24,344 nucleotides of DNA from IMG/VR virus record IMGVR_UViG_3300021091_000412, positions 1 through 24,344 of that record; one strand, given 5' to 3'. Under the pieces are notes generated by a model. It saw only the letters and a list, made by a program, of their open reading frames with translations. It searched no databases and was not told the DNA's origin. The DNA comes from a virus. A program made the position numbers and the translations under genes. Below are positions 1 through 6,520 of the stretch, piece after piece. The number at the start of each line of letters is the position of its first letter. The first letter of the stretch is position 1.

Positions 1-51
1 CGCTACTCCACATCTTTCTGCTTTCCTACTTATAAATAAAATTTTTTTCAT
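1..51 (-). CDS. Glycosyltransferase family 4, N-terminal fragment (cut by window edge)
   Basis: Only the first 17 codons are inside the window; the gene continues past position 1. The visible peptide begins MKKILFISRKAERCGVA. A beta strand followed by a CG-V/I-A motif about 13 residues in is common at the start of GT-B fold (GT4) glycosyltransferases, where this loop lies near the acceptor or donor site. The ATG (51-49) directly follows the stop codon of the GDP-mannose dehydratase gene (54-52), so the two are probably co-transcribed and translationally coupled. Pairing with a GDP-sugar enzyme fits a transferase, but the donor cannot be told from this fragment. The family call rests on a short N-terminus and is tentative. 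Confidence 0.55.
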   Translation of the reverse strand, partial: MKKILFISRKAERCGVA

Positions 52-1017
52 TTATTTTTTTAGGAGGTTAATATCATTTTCAACCATAATTTTTACTAAA
101 TTCTTAAAAGAAGTTTTTGGTTCCCAGTTTAAAATGCTTTTTGCTTTATTATAGTCTCCTATTAAACAGTCTACTTCAACAGGTCTTATAAGCTTAGGAT
201 CTATTTTTACATATTTAGACCAATTATCTATTCCTATCAAACTAAATGCTTCATCTAAGAACTCTCTAACACTGTGGGATTCGCCTGTAGATAATACAAA
301 ATCGTCAGCAAATTCCTGTTGTAGCATTAGCCACATGCCCTCTACGTAATCAGGAGCATATCCCCAGTCTCTTTTCGAGTCTATATTACCTAATGAAATG
401 TAATCAGATAATCCCAAATGTATCTTAGCTACACCGTCAGATATTTTTCTAGTGACAAATTCATGACCTCGTCTTTCTGATTCATGATTGAATAAAATAC
501 CGCTAGTTGCAAAAATATTATACGATTCTCTATAGTTCTTAGTTATCCAATGGGCATACAATTTAGAAACTCCATAAGGAGAACAAGGATAGAACTCTGT
601 TTGTTCATTAGCGGTTCCTCCCTTTCTACCAAACATCTCAGATGAACTTGCTTGATAAAACTTAATATTTTTATTTCCGTATTCTCTTATTGCTTCAAGC
701 ACTCTTAATGCACCAAGTCCTGTGATATCAGAAGTTTGTTCTGGCATTGTCCAGCTCTCACCAACAAACGATTGCGCTCCCAAATTATATATTTCATGAG
801 GTTCACATTCTTTAATTACTCTTAAGAGAGAATTTTGATCTGATAAATCTCCTTTTAATAAAGATATTTTACCTTTTAAATGTTCTATGTTAGGCGCATA
901 ATAATTTGCTTTTCTTCTTTCAATTCCAAAAACGTCATATTCTTTAGTCAATAGGAAGTCAGCTAAATGAGATCCATCCATACCATTAATACCAGTTATC
1001 AATGCTCTTTTCTTCAT
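52..1017 (-). CDS. gmd: GDP-mannose 4,6-dehydratase
   Basis: 321 aa short-chain dehydrogenase of the extended (atypical) type. Enzymes of this family convert GDP-D-mannose to GDP-4-keto-6-deoxy-D-mannose, the entry point to GDP-fucose, GDP-rhamnose and GDP-perosamine, in the cytoplasm. Visible are the NAD(P)-binding GxxGxxG (residues 9-15, GINGMDG), the ERRK element after the second strand (about 33-36), the NLGAQSFVGESW stretch (about 78-89), a serine-rich active-site strand SSSEMFG (124-130), and the catalytic YxxxK (Y148, K152). Length is slightly under the usual 340-370 aa, but the protein looks complete. The start is an ATG after an A-rich leader without Shine-Dalgarno. No reductase or synthase that would finish a fucose pathway is visible here, so the final sugar is unknown. 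The downstream neighbour is a probable GT4 transferase. Confidence 0.93.
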   Translation of the reverse strand: MKKRALITGINGMDGSHLADFLLTKEYDVFGIERRKANYYAPNIEHLKGKISLLKGDLSDQNSLLRVIKECEPHEIYNLGAQSFVGESWTMPEQTSDITGLGALRVLEAIREYGNKNIKFYQASSSEMFGRKGGTANEQTEFYPCSPYGVSKLYAHWITKNYRESYNIFATSGILFNHESERRGHEFVTRKISDGVAKIHLGLSDYISLGNIDSKRDWGYAPDYVEGMWLMLQQEFADDFVLSTGESHSVREFLDEAFSLIGIDNWSKYVKIDPKLIRPVEVDCLIGDYNKAKSILNWEPKTSFKNLVKIMVENDINLLKK

Positions 1018-1027
1018 CTTATTTGTT

Positions 1028-1267
1028 TTATTCCTTGATTTGAGAAATATCTGATAGATATTTTTTTAGATCATTGTAGTTCGGTGCGTTGTCTTGACAA
1101 CCTAAACCCATATTCGACATTATGATTTTAATATCTTTAATAGTATTGACTTTATCCCAATCTATTGAATACCATCTAGGTTGCTGATCGACTTGTACAG
1201 GAGGAGTCGCTAAAGGTATAGCAACCACCTGTGTTCTCTTCTTTCTAGGTTTATCACTTACTGCCAT
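1028..1267 (-). CDS. Hypothetical protein, 79 aa
   Basis: I do not recognise this protein. The first 15 residues are very basic (KPRKKR), followed by a Pro/Val/Ala-rich linker and a more ordinary C-terminal half with acidic and aromatic residues (WYSIDWDKVN). A basic tail could contact nucleic acid, but that is inference. It is 10 nt upstream of gmd and starts just after the stop of the 54-aa ORF, overlapping no neighbour, so it belongs to the same minus-strand run. The ATG follows GTTAAATAAT, with no Shine-Dalgarno. Confidence 0.6.
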   Translation of the reverse strand: MAVSDKPRKKRTQVVAIPLATPPVQVDQQPRWYSIDWDKVNTIKDIKIIMSNMGLGCQDNAPNYNDLKKYLSDISQIKE

Positions 1268-1268
1268 A

Positions 1269-1433
1269 TTATTTAACTTTGTTGTACATTTTAAATTTAC
1301 ACAATTTATTCAATTCTTCTATAACTAAGTTAATAGTATCTACCCATTCTTTATATTCTTTTCTTTTCCTCTTATCAGGTTGTTCAGAGAATAGTTCTTC
1401 AACTCTATCTACTAAGTCAACTACTAAAGCCAT
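1269..1433 (-). CDS. Small hypothetical protein, 54 aa
   Basis: This ORF runs from ATG (1433-1431) to TAA (1271-1269). It encodes a helical, charged 54-residue protein: an acidic N-terminal half (VDLVDRVEELFSEQ), a very basic patch (DKRKRKEYKEW), and a Leu/Ile-rich helix. The start codon overlaps the stop of the upstream 89-aa ORF by one base (TAATG), the coupling arrangement seen elsewhere in this window. The next gene starts 2 nt after its stop. It fills the gap between two genes exactly and has a plausible helical composition, which supports it as real. No family recognised. Confidence 0.65.
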   Translation of the reverse strand: MALVVDLVDRVEELFSEQPDKRKRKEYKEWVDTINLVIEELNKLCKFKMYNKVK

Positions 1434-1702
1434 TAGAAACGACTAGCTATTTTAAGAATGAGTTCCTCTTCCTCTTTAGTAAGCATATTCCACTTACCAT
1501 TAAGTTTATTCAAAGCATCTTGATAATCCTTTTCAGGTACGCTGTAGAGTTCATAGTCTACAGCCCTACATTTTTTATCTATGTTACCTGTATCTATTAG
1601 ATAATCTATAACTTCATCGATCTCACTACTATCACATCTATCTAAAAACTCATCGACTTCAATATTAACATTAAATTCTTCTTGTTGATAAAATTTTGGC
1701 AT
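1433..1702 (-). CDS. Hypothetical acidic protein, 89 aa
   Basis: Acidic, mostly helical protein. The N-terminal half contains alternating V/I/D residues and then EVDEFLDRCDSSEIDEVIDY (about 15-34), reminiscent of short phage proteins that consist of one acidic DEFLDxCxxxEIDExIDYL helix pair. I know of no assigned function. The start is preceded by AAACAAACAGTTATG, the recurrent A-rich GTTATG leader, which supports the chosen ATG. The stop overlaps the start of the 54-aa ORF by one base. Confidence 0.7.
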   Translation of the reverse strand: MPKFYQQEEFNVNIEVDEFLDRCDSSEIDEVIDYLIDTGNIDKKCRAVDYELYSVPEKDYQDALNKLNGKWNMLTKEEEELILKIASRF

Positions 1703-1715
1703 AACTGTTTGTTTT

Positions 1716-2456
1716 TTATTTTACTGAATTTATTCTTAGTTTGTCGTCTTCTATAATTAAATAATCTCCTGATGTGTCCATAGTGTCTACGAAATAATAT
1801 CTACCTCCTGTAAACTTATCTGATCCTTCAAGATCTAACCTTCTCATTTGAGTATGGCCCACAATTTGTATGTAGTCTTTTTTTAATCCTTTATTATGCT
1901 TTTTATTAACACTCATCAATGATCTTGGTCTAATCCATATAGGAGTTTGGTATGTATTGTCTCCTGAAGCGTCTACGCCGTTAAACTCAAATGCACTTGG
2001 TCTATATTTTAATAGTTCATTTAAATTATTAACTACATTCTCTTTAGTCCAACCTTCATCTCCAAATTCCCCATCCATGAATGTAGGACTTACACCAGCA
2101 TGGGTGAATAGATAATTATCAAAACCATAAGCCATTTGTAAATGCTCTTTGTTCTCTTCTATAACATGTCTAATAGACGGCGCTATCCTATATTGATATC
2201 CGGATATTGTTGTATCTGTAAAACCAGGATAGTACGGCATATCATGATTTCCTAGCAGAAGAATGACCTCAACTTGTGGATTGTTTTCTTTGTACTGAAT
2301 AATTTTTTTGAAATTGTCTATTTGCTCTATACCAGGAATATTAAATGAGTCAAAGTAATCACCAATGAATATAACTCTATCTACGGGTTTTTCTTTATGA
2401 ATGGCTAATTTCCAATTGGATCTACCATGAGTATCTCCTATGACTACAGTACGCAT
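1716..2456 (-). CDS. Calcineurin-like metallophosphoesterase
   Basis: 246 aa, soluble. All the metal-binding motifs of the calcineurin-like phosphoesterase fold are present in order: GDTHG (7-11), GDYFD (32-36), GNHD (69-72), THAG (118-121) and GHTQ (200-203). Such enzymes hydrolyse phosphomono- or diesters using a two-metal centre. Phage members include serine/threonine phosphatases of the lambda type and enzymes acting on nucleotides or RNA ends; the substrate here cannot be read off. Length is close to the lambda phosphatase class (about 220 aa). It sits 14 nt before the acidic 89-aa ORF and 37 nt after the membrane-protein gene. The ATG follows AAATTTGTTTC, with no Shine-Dalgarno. Confidence 0.92.
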   Translation of the reverse strand: MRTVVIGDTHGRSNWKLAIHKEKPVDRVIFIGDYFDSFNIPGIEQIDNFKKIIQYKENNPQVEVILLLGNHDMPYYPGFTDTTISGYQYRIAPSIRHVIEENKEHLQMAYGFDNYLFTHAGVSPTFMDGEFGDEGWTKENVVNNLNELLKYRPSAFEFNGVDASGDNTYQTPIWIRPRSLMSVNKKHNKGLKKDYIQIVGHTQMRRLDLEGSDKFTGGRYYFVDTMDTSGDYLIIEDDKLRINSVK

Positions 2457-2493
2457 GAAACAAATTTAATTGTTTTTTGTTACAGATAATATT

Positions 2494-2841
2494 TTATTTC
2501 CAAAGTACTTGAATAAGAATGATAAATAAACTTAGTAGTAGGCATACTCCTGTTTTAAGACTAATGCCTTCTTTAAATAGAAACCATCCCATAACGCCGA
2601 ACACAACAATCCCTACCGCAAATCCTAGTATGCGACTTGGATATATTTCACCGCCAAAAGATAAAATAAAATTTTCTACACTCTTCATGAAAGCCCAACT
2701 AATAGGAAGACCTAGGAACATTAGAAGTACTCCATACTTCTCTGTCCATCCCCACTTAATACCGGCTTGTAATTGGATAAACGATAGGATTTGTCCTATA
2801 ATACCATATAAGACCCCGTAAATAAAATTTTGCACAACCAT
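2494..2841 (-). CDS. Small multi-pass membrane protein, transporter-like
   Basis: 115 aa with four hydrophobic segments, roughly residues 5-24, 38-53, 72-89 and 95-114. The sequence reads as a four-helix inner-membrane protein of SMR/DMT-like size and layout: a helix pair, a short charged loop, and a last helix after FKEGISLKTG, a pattern resembling the xFxExLxxxxxxGxxLI segment of small multidrug/EamA-type transporters. The family link is by general pattern only. Similar single-copy membrane proteins occur in large phages, but I cannot name a substrate. The leader AAAAAACAAAACAAATG lacks Shine-Dalgarno. The plus-strand reading of the same DNA is poor in protein character, so the minus strand is preferred. 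Confidence 0.72.
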   Translation of the reverse strand: MVVQNFIYGVLYGIIGQILSFIQLQAGIKWGWTEKYGVLLMFLGLPISWAFMKSVENFILSFGGEIYPSRILGFAVGIVVFGVMGWFLFKEGISLKTGVCLLLSLFIILIQVLWK

Positions 2842-2853
2842 TTGTTTTGTTTT

Positions 2854-3126
2854 TTATTCTTCAGTATTCAGAGTGAGGTCCATCATATTTCCTCCTTCCT
2901 CTGCTACCTCTTTTTTATTGATCAACTCATAAATCTCTTTCTTGATTTCCTTAATTGCATCAATATATTCTTTTAGTTTCTTTTTGTTATCTGGAGAAAG
3001 ATTGTAGATTCTTTCTTCAATAGTAGATTTACCTTTAACAGGAACAACTTCCTCGGTTTTAGGCATATCATCTTCCATCAAAGACTTTAGCTTCTTACTA
3101 TATTCTACTGGATTCAAATAGTTCAT
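2854..3126 (-). CDS. Hypothetical helical charged protein, 90 aa
   Basis: Not recognised. Strongly charged and predicted helical. The central part (about 35-72) is a Lys/Glu/Ile-rich stretch (NKKKLKEYIDAIKEIKKEIY) with heptad-like spacing, so a coiled coil is likely. The C-terminal tail is Gly/Met/Asp/Thr rich. Its ATG overlaps the stop of the upstream zinc-binding ORF by 4 nt (ATGA), so the two are translationally coupled. Confidence 0.65.
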   Translation of the reverse strand: MNYLNPVEYSKKLKSLMEDDMPKTEEVVPVKGKSTIEERIYNLSPDNKKKLKEYIDAIKEIKKEIYELINKKEVAEEGGNMMDLTLNTEE

Positions 3127-3341
3127 CGTGATACTTTATCATAAATATTTGACATCTTAACTAATTTCTTAGCCACCTCAGGATCCTTGATAACATGAAC
3201 TTCAAAGTCATTCTTTGATCCTGCTGCAATGATACCACTATACCTCTCGGCTGTGGAATGGTTAACGCAGGTCGTACTATATCCTAATTGAACTCTTTTT
3301 GGGTGGATCTTTTCACCACATACTTTACAATACTTTGTCAT
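3123..3341 (-). CDS. Small zinc-finger-like protein, 72 aa
   Basis: The N-terminus carries a probable zinc site C5-x2-C8 ... C25-x2-H28, set in KYCKVCGEKIHPKR. This resembles the CxxCGxxIxxxR start of DksA/TraR-type and other small treble-clef zinc fingers. The rest is a short alpha/beta segment with no other motif. A DNA- or RNA-polymerase-binding role would be a guess. The ATG has a perfect AAAAATAAAAGTT leader, and the gene is coupled to the downstream coiled-coil ORF by a 4-nt overlap. Confidence 0.65.
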   Translation of the reverse strand: MTKYCKVCGEKIHPKRVQLGYSTTCVNHSTAERYSGIIAAGSKNDFEVHVIKDPEVAKKLVKMSNIYDKVSR

Positions 3342-3365
3342 AACTTTTATTTTTATAATGTCATA

Positions 3366-3830
3366 CTACCAACTTGATTGATAAGAATATTCTTGATCCT
3401 TAGCACCATCTTCTGATAGTACTTCCTCTAACATTCTAACAGTATTCTCTACATCATAGATATAATGTTCATCATACTCTGTTGAACCAAAGAAGAAACC
3501 TCCTTGAGTAGGTAGAAGTTCTGACGCCTTACTTTTATCTTTTAAGACCTTATTACATACATTAACAAGCTCTTCAAGTTTATAGATGGGTACACGATAT
3601 TCTCCACAGTCGTCTATCCCTTTCTGGATATTCTCAACGAACCATTGGTGAATGTGGTTTGCCTTTCTCCAATAGGCAACTTCCTCTACTACTTCTTTGA
3701 TGCGCTTTTGCTTGATAGCAGGATGAGGCTTACCGCCCTTAGTTACTTCAACTGCTTCTCTCTCATTCTGATTAACATAGTCTCCTGTAAAAAGAAATGA
3801 CTTTTTATTTAAATACATGTCTAATCCCAT
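3366..3830 (-). CDS. Conserved phage-type protein (MGLDMYL family), 154 aa
   Basis: The N-terminal MGLDMYL followed by a YWRKANHIHQWFV segment (about 73-85) matches a family seen in many phages and some prophage-bearing bacteria, to my knowledge without assigned function. The middle has a helix ending in NVCNKVLKDK, then a GGFFFGSTEYDEHY loop (about 110-123) and a helix VENTVRMLEEVL (about 127-138). Length and motif order look complete. The start is preceded by AAAATAAAGGTTATG, the recurrent leader. No membrane segment or signal peptide. The family identity is from recall of the motif, not a search. Confidence 0.75.
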   Translation of the reverse strand: MGLDMYLNKKSFLFTGDYVNQNEREAVEVTKGGKPHPAIKQKRIKEVVEEVAYWRKANHIHQWFVENIQKGIDDCGEYRVPIYKLEELVNVCNKVLKDKSKASELLPTQGGFFFGSTEYDEHYIYDVENTVRMLEEVLSEDGAKDQEYSYQSSW

Positions 3831-3859
3831 AACCTTTATTTTAGTTTTATTAATTATTT

Positions 3860-4144
3860 TTAGTCGTCTGATTCGTCCTCGTCTTCATCAGAAGCTTCAC
3901 TATTTAGATACTCCTCTAGAGTATCGATATAGTCTTTCATTTCATCTAAAGCACCTTCTGTAAATGTGTCAGAGTTTCTTGAGCACAGATCTTTCAGCTC
4001 ATCTAAAATGTAAGACAAAGCATTAGAATTCTGTCTCTCTAAATTTTTTCTAGTGTAATTGTAGATAGTGTTATCAAACTGTTCGGCAACTGCCCAACCA
4101 TGATTCTTGTAAATAACCGCATGCGCGATGTCAATAATATGCAT
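3860..4144 (-). CDS. Hypothetical protein with acidic tail, 94 aa
   Basis: Not recognised. It has a small helical body and ends in a run of Asp/Glu/Ser (last 14 residues almost all acidic). The N-terminus (IDIAHAVIYKNHGW) is mildly hydrophobic but too short for a membrane segment. Acidic-tailed small proteins in phage accessory regions sometimes mimic DNA or bind host proteins; here this is only a possibility. Leader AAATAAAGGTTATG. Confidence 0.65.
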   Translation of the reverse strand: MHIIDIAHAVIYKNHGWAVAEQFDNTIYNYTRKNLERQNSNALSYILDELKDLCSRNSDTFTEGALDEMKDYIDTLEEYLNSEASDEDEDESDD

Positions 4145-4162
4145 AACCTTTATTTTTTTTAA

Positions 4163-4357
4163 TTAACTAAACAAATAACTCTTCTGATTCCAAGTACCGT
4201 TCTTGTATGTCTCGATAACGTAGTCACCATTGTACTTCCTGTTCTCTCTTAATACTAACCAAACTTTCATACCGTCTTCCTGTATCTTAAGCTCGTCTCC
4301 GTCCCATGCCTGTTCTATTGTCTCTAGATTCTCTAATTCTCTTTTTGTGTAGTTCAT
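4163..4357 (-). CDS. Hypothetical protein, 64 aa
   Basis: Not recognised; a small alpha/beta protein with several Trp and Tyr residues and the central stretch KVWLVLRENRKYNGDYV. Two in-frame ATGs lie 6 nt apart (4363 and 4357). I chose 4357 because it completes the recurrent GGTTATG leader seen at 3830 and 4144; the alternative adds only Met-Val. This is the first gene after the first promoter/repeat module (4381-4513), so it probably heads a transcription unit running toward lower coordinates. Confidence 0.6.
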   Translation of the reverse strand: MNYTKRELENLETIEQAWDGDELKIQEDGMKVWLVLRENRKYNGDYVIETYKNGTWNQKSYLFS

Positions 4358-4380
4358 AACCATTTGTTAATTGATATAAG

Positions 4381-4440
4381 TAAAATTAAGACATTCCAGT
4401 GACATAAAAAAATATTTTTACTCTTTTTTTAAAAATTCTC
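4381..4440 (-). promoter_or_regulatory. Putative promoter segment of module 1
   Basis: On the minus strand this reads T-rich/A-rich DNA, then ATTTTTTTATGTC, 12 nt later TAATTTTA (4388-4381), then a short leader to the start at 4357. TAATTTTA matches the Bacteroidota -7 consensus TAnnTTTG except the last base. The same arrangement, with identical 24-nt spacing between the A-rich element and the -7 box, occurs at 5561-5619 and 9280-9339. Conservation of non-coding sequence at three places supports a regulatory role; the exact start site is not determined. Confidence 0.55.
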
Positions 4441-4513
4441 GATTGATTATCAACAAGTTATAAGTGATTGATTATCAATTGGTTATAAGTTATTGAGTAT
4501 CAATTAGTTATAA
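4441..4513. repeat. Operator-like triple repeat, module 1
   Basis: Three direct repeats: 4441-4465, 4466-4490 and 4491-4513, with a 25-bp period. Each carries ATTGA-nnn-TCAA(T/C), a short inverted repeat, followed by GTTATAA. Two units are identical at 22 of 25 positions. The repeats are contiguous, with no unique spacers, and sit directly upstream of the putative promoter at 4381-4440, suggesting tandem binding sites for a dimeric regulator. Confidence 0.7.
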
Positions 4514-4543
4514 AAAGAAAAGCCCGGGTAAAAACCCAGGCCG
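4511..4543 (-). terminator. Rho-independent terminator after HTH gene
   Basis: On the minus strand a GCCTGGGT stem (4541-4534), a 4-nt T loop and ACCCGGGC (4529-4522) form an 8-bp helix with one G-U pair, followed by TTTTCTTTTT. It lies 24 nt after the stop of the HTH gene. On the plus strand the same hairpin (one C-A mismatch) is followed by seven T's, so weak bidirectional activity is possible. Confidence 0.85.
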
Positions 4544-4566
4544 TTTTTTTAGGATGCAACTAACCA

Positions 4567-4821
4567 TTAGACGCCGAAGCTAGAAAGCTTAACAGCGTTT
4601 GATACGCGACCTCGCGTAAGATCGTACAAGGCATTAACCAACTGATCGTTAAAATAATTACCAGCACATACATCAGATACGTGGGTAGTTGAATAACCAG
4701 TAGCTTCTGCTACTTTTGTAATGTCGCCAGTTCTCAATTTACGATTGATACGGCTTACTTTCTGAATGTAGCTCAACTTGTTGTAAGAGCTAGGGCGATT
4801 TGAATTTGTCATAATACGCAT
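4567..4821 (-). CDS. Small helix-turn-helix DNA-binding protein
   Basis: 84 aa, basic. Residues 33-54 (DITKVAEATGYSTTHVSDVCAG) have the spacing of a helix-turn-helix: a helix with Ala at position 5, a Gly turn, then a recognition helix rich in Ser/Thr/His. A second basic helix (about 57-72) and a short tail follow. This is the size of phage Cro-type regulators. The start at 4821 follows AAAAAACAAAA; an alternative ATG lies 9 nt further in (4812). The gene has its own putative -7 box upstream (4848-4855) and a strong terminator downstream, so it is a single-gene unit immediately beside the first operator-like repeat block. Regulation of those repeats by this protein is an attractive inference, not shown. 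Confidence 0.75.
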   Translation of the reverse strand: MRIMTNSNRPSSYNKLSYIQKVSRINRKLRTGDITKVAEATGYSTTHVSDVCAGNYFNDQLVNALYDLTRGRVSNAVKLSSFGV

Positions 4822-4847
4822 TTTTTGTTTTTTAATTATTAACAATA

Positions 4848-4873
4848 TAAATGTAAGACATTATTTTTAATCT
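4848..4873 (-). promoter_or_regulatory. Putative promoter of HTH gene
   Basis: On the minus strand: ATTAAAAATAATGTCT then TACATTTA (4855-4848), a TAnnTTTG-like -7 box. The TGTCTTA-nn-TTTA core recurs at 23570 and, with TAATTTTA, in modules 1 and 3. There are 26 nt between the box and the ATG at 4821. No three-repeat array precedes it. Confidence 0.5.
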
Positions 4874-4907
4874 AATATAATTGATCTTTTTAGTGCAATA
4901 CTTTTTT

Positions 4908-5108
4908 TTAAAAATCATAATCGTCTAACAAATTGTCCTCACTCCAATTGTCAATTATTGGTTGATTCACTTCGGCGTTAATCATGTCTATAAGCTGTTC
5001 AGCTTCCTGTTTAGTGACCCACCCTGAGCCATCTACATCTACTATGTCGCCGATATAATACATGTCGTCGAATTGTCTTAAGTCTTTTAATTTAATTTGA
5101 TATGTCAT
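4908..5108 (-). CDS. Hypothetical acidic protein, 66 aa
   Basis: Not recognised. Acidic (tail NLLDDYDF). The middle contains DVDGSGWVTKQEAEQLIDMI (about 24-43), which has EF-hand-like spacing (D-x-D-x-S-G-W-x-T-x-x-E) followed by a helix; a single calcium loop is possible, but the loop has substitutions and there is only one. Leader AAATAAACAGTTATG supports the start. It lies 7 nt after the stop of the 59-aa ORF. Confidence 0.65.
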   Translation of the reverse strand: MTYQIKLKDLRQFDDMYYIGDIVDVDGSGWVTKQEAEQLIDMINAEVNQPIIDNWSEDNLLDDYDF

Positions 5109-5114
5109 AACTGT

Positions 5115-5294
5115 TTATTTTTTTAAGTGTACTGGAATATATTTCATCGCAAGCTTACCGATAAGGGTATTGATATCGTAAGAGACATTGTACATCTCAT
5201 TAAGCATATCTAAGCTTCTCCTACGTCTCAAGTGCTTTCTAAAGTTAGGACTCTTCATTCGTCCTTGATCTCCAAATTTGTTTACTGTTCTCAT
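5115..5294 (-). CDS. Small basic hypothetical protein, 59 aa
   Basis: Runs from ATG (5294-5292) to TAA (5117-5115). Very basic in the first half, with an Arg cluster (HLRRRRS, about 21-27), then a helical, mildly hydrophobic C-terminal half (LIGKLAMKYIPVHL). The basic helix could bind nucleic acid. The leader AATCAAAGTTATG matches the recurrent GTTATG pattern, and the ORF fills the gap between two other small genes, which supports it. Not recognised as any family. Confidence 0.7.
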   Translation of the reverse strand: MRTVNKFGDQGRMKSPNFRKHLRRRRSLDMLNEMYNVSYDINTLIGKLAMKYIPVHLKK

Positions 5295-5338
5295 AACTTT
5301 GATTTTTTAATTAAAGGAAAAGAACATTAGTCCATGTC

Positions 5339-5536
5339 CTAACAACCGGCCATACGCTCGTTATAGTCATCAATTTCCAATTGCATTTTCCTAAAGGATT
5401 CGTAGTCATATTTGAATTCAGGCCACTTACTGTCATCAGACCATCCGTCTGGGAACATTGGTTCATAATTAGGATTCTGTTGCATGTATTCATCTTGGCT
5501 CATGCTTACCAATTTTTCTAAGTCATTCTTACTCAT
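5339..5536 (-). CDS. Hypothetical acidic protein, 65 aa
   Basis: Not recognised. Acidic, rich in Met/Asp/Tyr/Trp, with MFPDGWSDDSKWPEF in the middle (about 27-41) and a helix at the C-terminal end. It is the first gene downstream of module 2 (5561-5694), 25 nt from the putative -7 box. A competing ORF in another frame (5311-5493) has biased, unlikely composition and no leader, so this frame is preferred. Confidence 0.65.
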   Translation of the reverse strand: MSKNDLEKLVSMSQDEYMQQNPNYEPMFPDGWSDDSKWPEFKYDYESFRKMQLEIDDYNERMAGC

Positions 5537-5560
5537 AATAATTAATTTTAATTTACATAG

Positions 5561-5619
5561 TAAATATACAACAAATTTTTGACATAAAAAAATATTTTTA
5601 GTCTTTTTTTAAAAGTTTT
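5561..5619 (-). promoter_or_regulatory. Putative promoter segment of module 2
   Basis: Minus strand: AAAAATATTTTTTTATGTC, 12 nt, TATATTTA (5568-5561), then ACTATG and the start at 5536. It is nearly identical to modules 1 and 3 in the A/T-rich part and has the same spacing, but the 12 nt between differ (TGTCAAAAATTTGTTG) and the -7 box is TATATTTA rather than TAATTTTA. Confidence 0.5.
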
Positions 5620-5694
5620 TATTGGCAATCAATTAGTTATGTAAGTAATTGATAATCAATAAGTTAGGCAGATTGGAAATCAATAGGTTATATA
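5620..5694. repeat. Operator-like triple repeat, module 2
   Basis: Three tandem units at 5620-5646 (27 bp), 5647-5671 (25 bp) and 5672-5694, each with (A)TTG-n4-TCAAT followed by n-AGTTA or n-GGTTA. The inverted-repeat core is best in unit 2 (ATTGATAATCAAT). The block ends exactly at the stop codon of the 96-aa ORF (5695). The length pattern 27/25 is the same as in module 3. Confidence 0.65.
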
Positions 5695-5985
5695 TTAACA
5701 ACCGTATTTATGCATAAGTTGATCAATTATCTCCTGATCAAACTTATCTATAGATTCTCTATTCTGAAGCTTTTTAATGTAGTTAACATGCTTCTCTATG
5801 ATTGATTTGTCTTGTAGTTTTCTTAGTATTGTAAACTTATACTCTTGAGTAAGTATTTCTTTGAGAATTTGAACCTTTTTTATGTAGTCTTTTTGTTTTT
5901 CTTTTTCATCAAAATGTTGTTTATTTTTATCAGCTTTAACTAGTATGTCAGACATTTTGTTTAAAGAAAATTTATAATAATTCAT
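5695..5985 (-). CDS. Hypothetical helical protein, 96 aa
   Basis: Not recognised. Lys/Glu/Gln-rich and probably all helical (KADKNKQHFDEKEKQKDY, then long helices with Ile/Leu heptads), ending in KYGC. A GTG one codon earlier (5988) could also start, but the ATG at 5985 overlaps the upstream stop by one base (TGATG), the usual coupling here. The gene follows the holin-like membrane protein in the same run and ends where module 2 begins. Confidence 0.62.
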   Translation of the reverse strand: MNYYKFSLNKMSDILVKADKNKQHFDEKEKQKDYIKKVQILKEILTQEYKFTILRKLQDKSIIEKHVNYIKKLQNRESIDKFDQEIIDQLMHKYGC

Positions 5986-6275
5986 CACTCTTGTTTTTTA
6001 ATCATATAGTTAAAGATTGTTTTTTGAAGTGAATTGAGAGCGTCTGTATTTTCTTTAATTAGTTGAGAGAGTCTATCTCTTTCTTCCACTAATAGTTGCA
6101 TCATTTCTTCTTGTAGTTTGTCTACTTTTAATTCTAATGCATCATTCTTTGCTACTAGTCTTTGATATTGTGACCATGCAAAATATCCTAGTAGAAAGGC
6201 TAATAATCCTAATATACCGTATTCCATTAAGTGTGATTCGGTAAATTGTGTGGTAATATTTTGCAGTAGTTTCAT
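5985..6275 (-). CDS. Holin-like membrane protein with coiled coil
   Basis: 96 aa. One clear transmembrane helix at about residues 19-36 (YGILGLLAFLLGYFAW) follows a short polar N-terminus. Then comes a long cytoplasmic or periplasmic coiled coil (about 43-90) ending in ERDRLSQLIKENTDALNSLQ. This layout resembles BhlA/UviB-type and other phage holin-like peptides, whose soluble part ends with a similar xxLIxENTxAL segment. I would call it holin-like, not a proven holin: no endolysin or spanin gene is recognisable next to it. Coupled upstream to the 70-aa ORF (TAATG) and downstream to the 96-aa helical ORF. Confidence 0.65.
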   Translation of the reverse strand: MKLLQNITTQFTESHLMEYGILGLLAFLLGYFAWSQYQRLVAKNDALELKVDKLQEEMMQLLVEERDRLSQLIKENTDALNSLQKTIFNYMIKKQE

Positions 6276-6487
6276 TAATTAAGTGACGAATATTTTTTAA
6301 ACAACAAATCTTCCCAATTATTTGCATAACGCCATAAAGTTTCATATTTTGATTGGATGGCTTTACTTTCTAATAACTCAACCATTATTTGTACCCACGC
6401 GTCTCTTGAATTTATATGTAATATAGGATGTATACCATTAGGTATTTTTGAATCCGCTACTTCATCCAATATATCATAATATAACAT
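6275..6487 (-). CDS. Hypothetical protein, 70 aa
   Basis: Not recognised. Soluble, mixed composition, with three Trp in the C-terminal half and a helix IMVELLESKAIQSKYETLWRYANNWEDLL (described here by its ends, about 34-62). The leader ends in GTTATG. The TAA overlaps the ATG of the holin-like gene by one base. A TAATTTTA -7-like box lies at 6504-6511, 17-24 nt upstream of the start, but has no clear -33 partner. Confidence 0.6.
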   Translation of the reverse strand: MLYYDILDEVADSKIPNGIHPILHINSRDAWVQIMVELLESKAIQSKYETLWRYANNWEDLLFKKYSSLN

Positions 6488-6520
6488 AACAATAAATATT
6501 AAGTAAAATTACTTTAAAGA

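Noticed and set aside
2519-2821. Plus-strand ORF of 100 aa opposite the membrane protein
   Set aside because: It mirrors a minus-strand gene with clear membrane helices and leader; its own composition (many His/Pro/Asn) and lack of leader make it an antisense shadow.
5311-5493. 60-aa ORF overlapping 5339-5536 in another frame
   Set aside because: Odd composition (Met, Asn, Thr, Trp), no leader; the 5339-5536 frame is adjacent to a promoter module and has ordinary protein composition.
6142-6345. 67-aa ORF overlapping the holin-like gene and the next
   Set aside because: Shadow frame across two well-supported coupled genes; Ile/Thr-rich with no domain.
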